A stretch of 64,000 bases of DNA from Roseibium sediminis (GTDB lineage Bacteria; Pseudomonadota; Alphaproteobacteria; Rhizobiales; Stappiaceae): assembly GCF_008711325.1 (NCBI RefSeq), contig NZ_VXDB01000007.1, positions 62,001 to 126,000 of the forward strand. The letters are read 5' to 3'. Of this stretch, positions 62,868 to 64,000 are shown one piece after another (the stretch's first letter is position 1; every line of letters begins with the position of its first letter). A model generated the notes under the pieces. It worked only from the letters and a program-made list of their open reading frames with translations. It had not been told where the DNA came from and ran no database searches. A program made the translations under genes and the position numbers.

Positions 62868-63920
62868 GTGGCCAAGACCAATCCGGGAAACTATTTCGAG
62901 GACTTTGAAATCGGACAGGTGATCCGTCACGCGACACCGCGGACGGTCACCCATGGTGACGTTGCCCTCTACACCGCCCTTTATGGTTCCCGCTTTGCCG
63001 TTCAGTCCTCCGACGCCTTCTCATGGTCGCTGGGGTACGAACAGGCCCCCATTGATGATCTGCTGACCTTTCACATCGTCTTCGGCAAGACTGTCCCCGA
63101 CATCTCGCTGAATGCGGTTGCCAATCTTGGATATGCAGGCGGGCGTTTCCTTGCCCCGGTCTATCCGGGCGACACCCTGTCCGCTATTTCGGAAGTCATC
63201 GGCAAGAAGGAAAATTCCAACGGCAAGACCGGCGTCGTCTATGTCCGCTCCACCGGCTACAAGTCCGATGGCACCGAAGTGCTGGACTATGTCCGCTGGG
63301 TGATGGTGAACAAGGCTGATGCCAGCAATCCGGCTTGCAAACCTGTCGTTCCCGAACTTCCCGCCGCCATTGACCCGAACGCTCTCGGCAATGCCGTTCC
63401 CCTGCTCGACATGGAACATTGGGACGACAAGCTTGCCGGTTCGCCCTTCCGCTTCAAGGATTATCAGGTCGGCGAGAAAATCGACCATGTCGACGGAATG
63501 ACGCTGGAAGAGGCCGAACACCAGATGGCCACCAGGCTCTACCAGAACACGGCCAAGGTGCATTTCGACCAGTTCTCCGCCAATTCCGGTCGCCATGGCC
63601 GTCGCCTGATCTATGGCGGGCACATTATCAGCATGGCCCGTGCCCTCTCCTTCAACGGTCTTGGCAATGCTTTTCACATGGCCGGCATCAATGGCGGGCG
63701 CCACGTTGCCCCGGCTTTTGCAGGCGACACCATTTACGCCTGGTCCGAAGTGCTCGACACAGCCGAAATCGAAGGCCGCGAGGATGTTGGCGCGCTGCGT
63801 CTTCGCCTTGTCGCCACCAAGGACCGGCCCTGCGCGGACTTCCCCTACAAGGCAGACGAAAAGACCTATGAAGACGGGGTCATTCTCGACTTCGACTACT
63901 GGGCGCTGATCGCAAAATAA
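62868..63920 (+). CDS. mch: Mesaconyl-CoA hydratase (MaoC family)
   Basis: The 350-residue double-hotdog protein hydrates mesaconyl-(C1)-CoA to beta-methylmalyl-CoA in the ethylmalonyl-CoA pathway. The N-terminal half has NYFEDFEIGQVIRHATPRTVTHGDVALYTALYG and the C-terminal half NSGRHGRRLIYGGHIISMARALSFNGL. GTG 62868 is chosen because GGGGAG lies 7 nt upstream; an in-frame ATG 19 codons earlier has no good site. It lies 99 bp after the SHMT-like gene on the same strand. Confidence 0.93.
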   Translation: MAKTNPGNYFEDFEIGQVIRHATPRTVTHGDVALYTALYGSRFAVQSSDAFSWSLGYEQAPIDDLLTFHIVFGKTVPDISLNAVANLGYAGGRFLAPVYPGDTLSAISEVIGKKENSNGKTGVVYVRSTGYKSDGTEVLDYVRWVMVNKADASNPACKPVVPELPAAIDPNALGNAVPLLDMEHWDDKLAGSPFRFKDYQVGEKIDHVDGMTLEEAEHQMATRLYQNTAKVHFDQFSANSGRHGRRLIYGGHIISMARALSFNGLGNAFHMAGINGGRHVAPAFAGDTIYAWSEVLDTAEIEGREDVGALRLRLVATKDRPCADFPYKADEKTYEDGVILDFDYWALIAK

Positions 63921-63988
63921 CCCTTCTCATTGCCCGCTTGGAATTCTGCCGAAACTGCGTCAGACTTGACCGATCGGCAGAAATCCTT

Positions 63989-63996
63989 GGGAGGGG
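63989..63996 (+). promoter_or_regulatory. Ribosome binding site of a gene beyond the window edge
   Basis: GGGAGGGG, strong and four bases from the window end, follows mch by about 70 bp. It probably serves the next gene of the cluster, whose start lies outside the window; its identity cannot be read. Confidence 0.55.
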
Positions 63997-64000
63997 AACA

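Overview
The window is chromosomal DNA of an alphaproteobacterium, most likely a marine, heterotrophic Hyphomicrobiales member (Stappiaceae, Roseibium or Labrenzia type). I infer this from the high GC content, the ethylmalonyl-CoA pathway genes, an IalB homologue next to rlmN, a HemY / mitofilin-like / hemD / hemC block divergent from tsaD, and PQQ-associated genes. The taxonomic name is an inference and was not checked. No rRNA operon, CRISPR array, integrase, transposase or prophage gene was recognised.

Layout. 1-5.7 kb: PQQ (quinoprotein dehydrogenase) accessory genes, namely a CXXCW-type rhodanese-like protein (cut by the window edge), a SoxYZ-like carrier, two YVTN beta-propellers, an SRPBCC protein, a DUF3280-type protein and an ABC-type binding protein. 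The set ends at a tRNA-Thr(CGT). 6-15.9 kb: a haem block (hemY, a COG4223/mitofilin-like protein, hemD, hemC) divergent from tsaD, a Nudix gene, gpsA, and YciI, EVE and methyltransferase genes. 16-25 kb: M20 amidohydrolase, TSUP transporter, leuB, a VOC protein, a three-gene catabolic cassette (PLP lyase, M24 peptidase, EutA-like racemase/isomerase) and asd. 25-30 kb: EamA and TSUP transporters, DinB, then an inorganic-carbon set (sbtA, a P-II-like gene and a beta-carbonic anhydrase). 30-35.5 kb: three REP-like palindromes, typA, a Gly/Asn-rich protein with His repeats and a Bcr/CflA efflux pump. 35.5-42.5 kb: PhoD, folP-folK, a GT87-like membrane protein, tspO, an Fe-S protein and argG. 43-46.7 kb: a TetR regulator divergent from an isoquinoline-oxidoreductase-type molybdenum hydroxylase pair. 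47-57 kb: chemoreceptor, rlmN, ialB, an ECF sigma factor without a neighbouring anti-sigma gene, a TrmH-like methyltransferase, quinone reductase, xth, GH25 lipoprotein, a secreted protein and a CAP lipoprotein. 57-64 kb: an ethylmalonyl-CoA pathway cluster: ccr divergent from ecm, a LysR regulator divergent from an SHMT-like gene, then mch.

How the genes work together. Ccr, Ecm and Mch catalyse successive parts of acetyl-CoA assimilation without a glyoxylate shunt. Ccr fixes CO2, so a bicarbonate transporter / P-II / carbonic anhydrase set 28 kb away is a plausible but unproven partner. The items most worth following up are the SHMT-like enzyme that has lost key folate-type catalytic residues inside the ethylmalonyl-CoA cluster, the SbtA/P-II/CA set in an apparent heterotroph, the PLP lyase/M24/EutA-like cassette, the His-repeat protein, the PQQ set lacking its usual ABC ATPase and permease neighbours, and several palindromic operator candidates. 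Where a Shine-Dalgarno sequence decided a start codon this is stated per gene.
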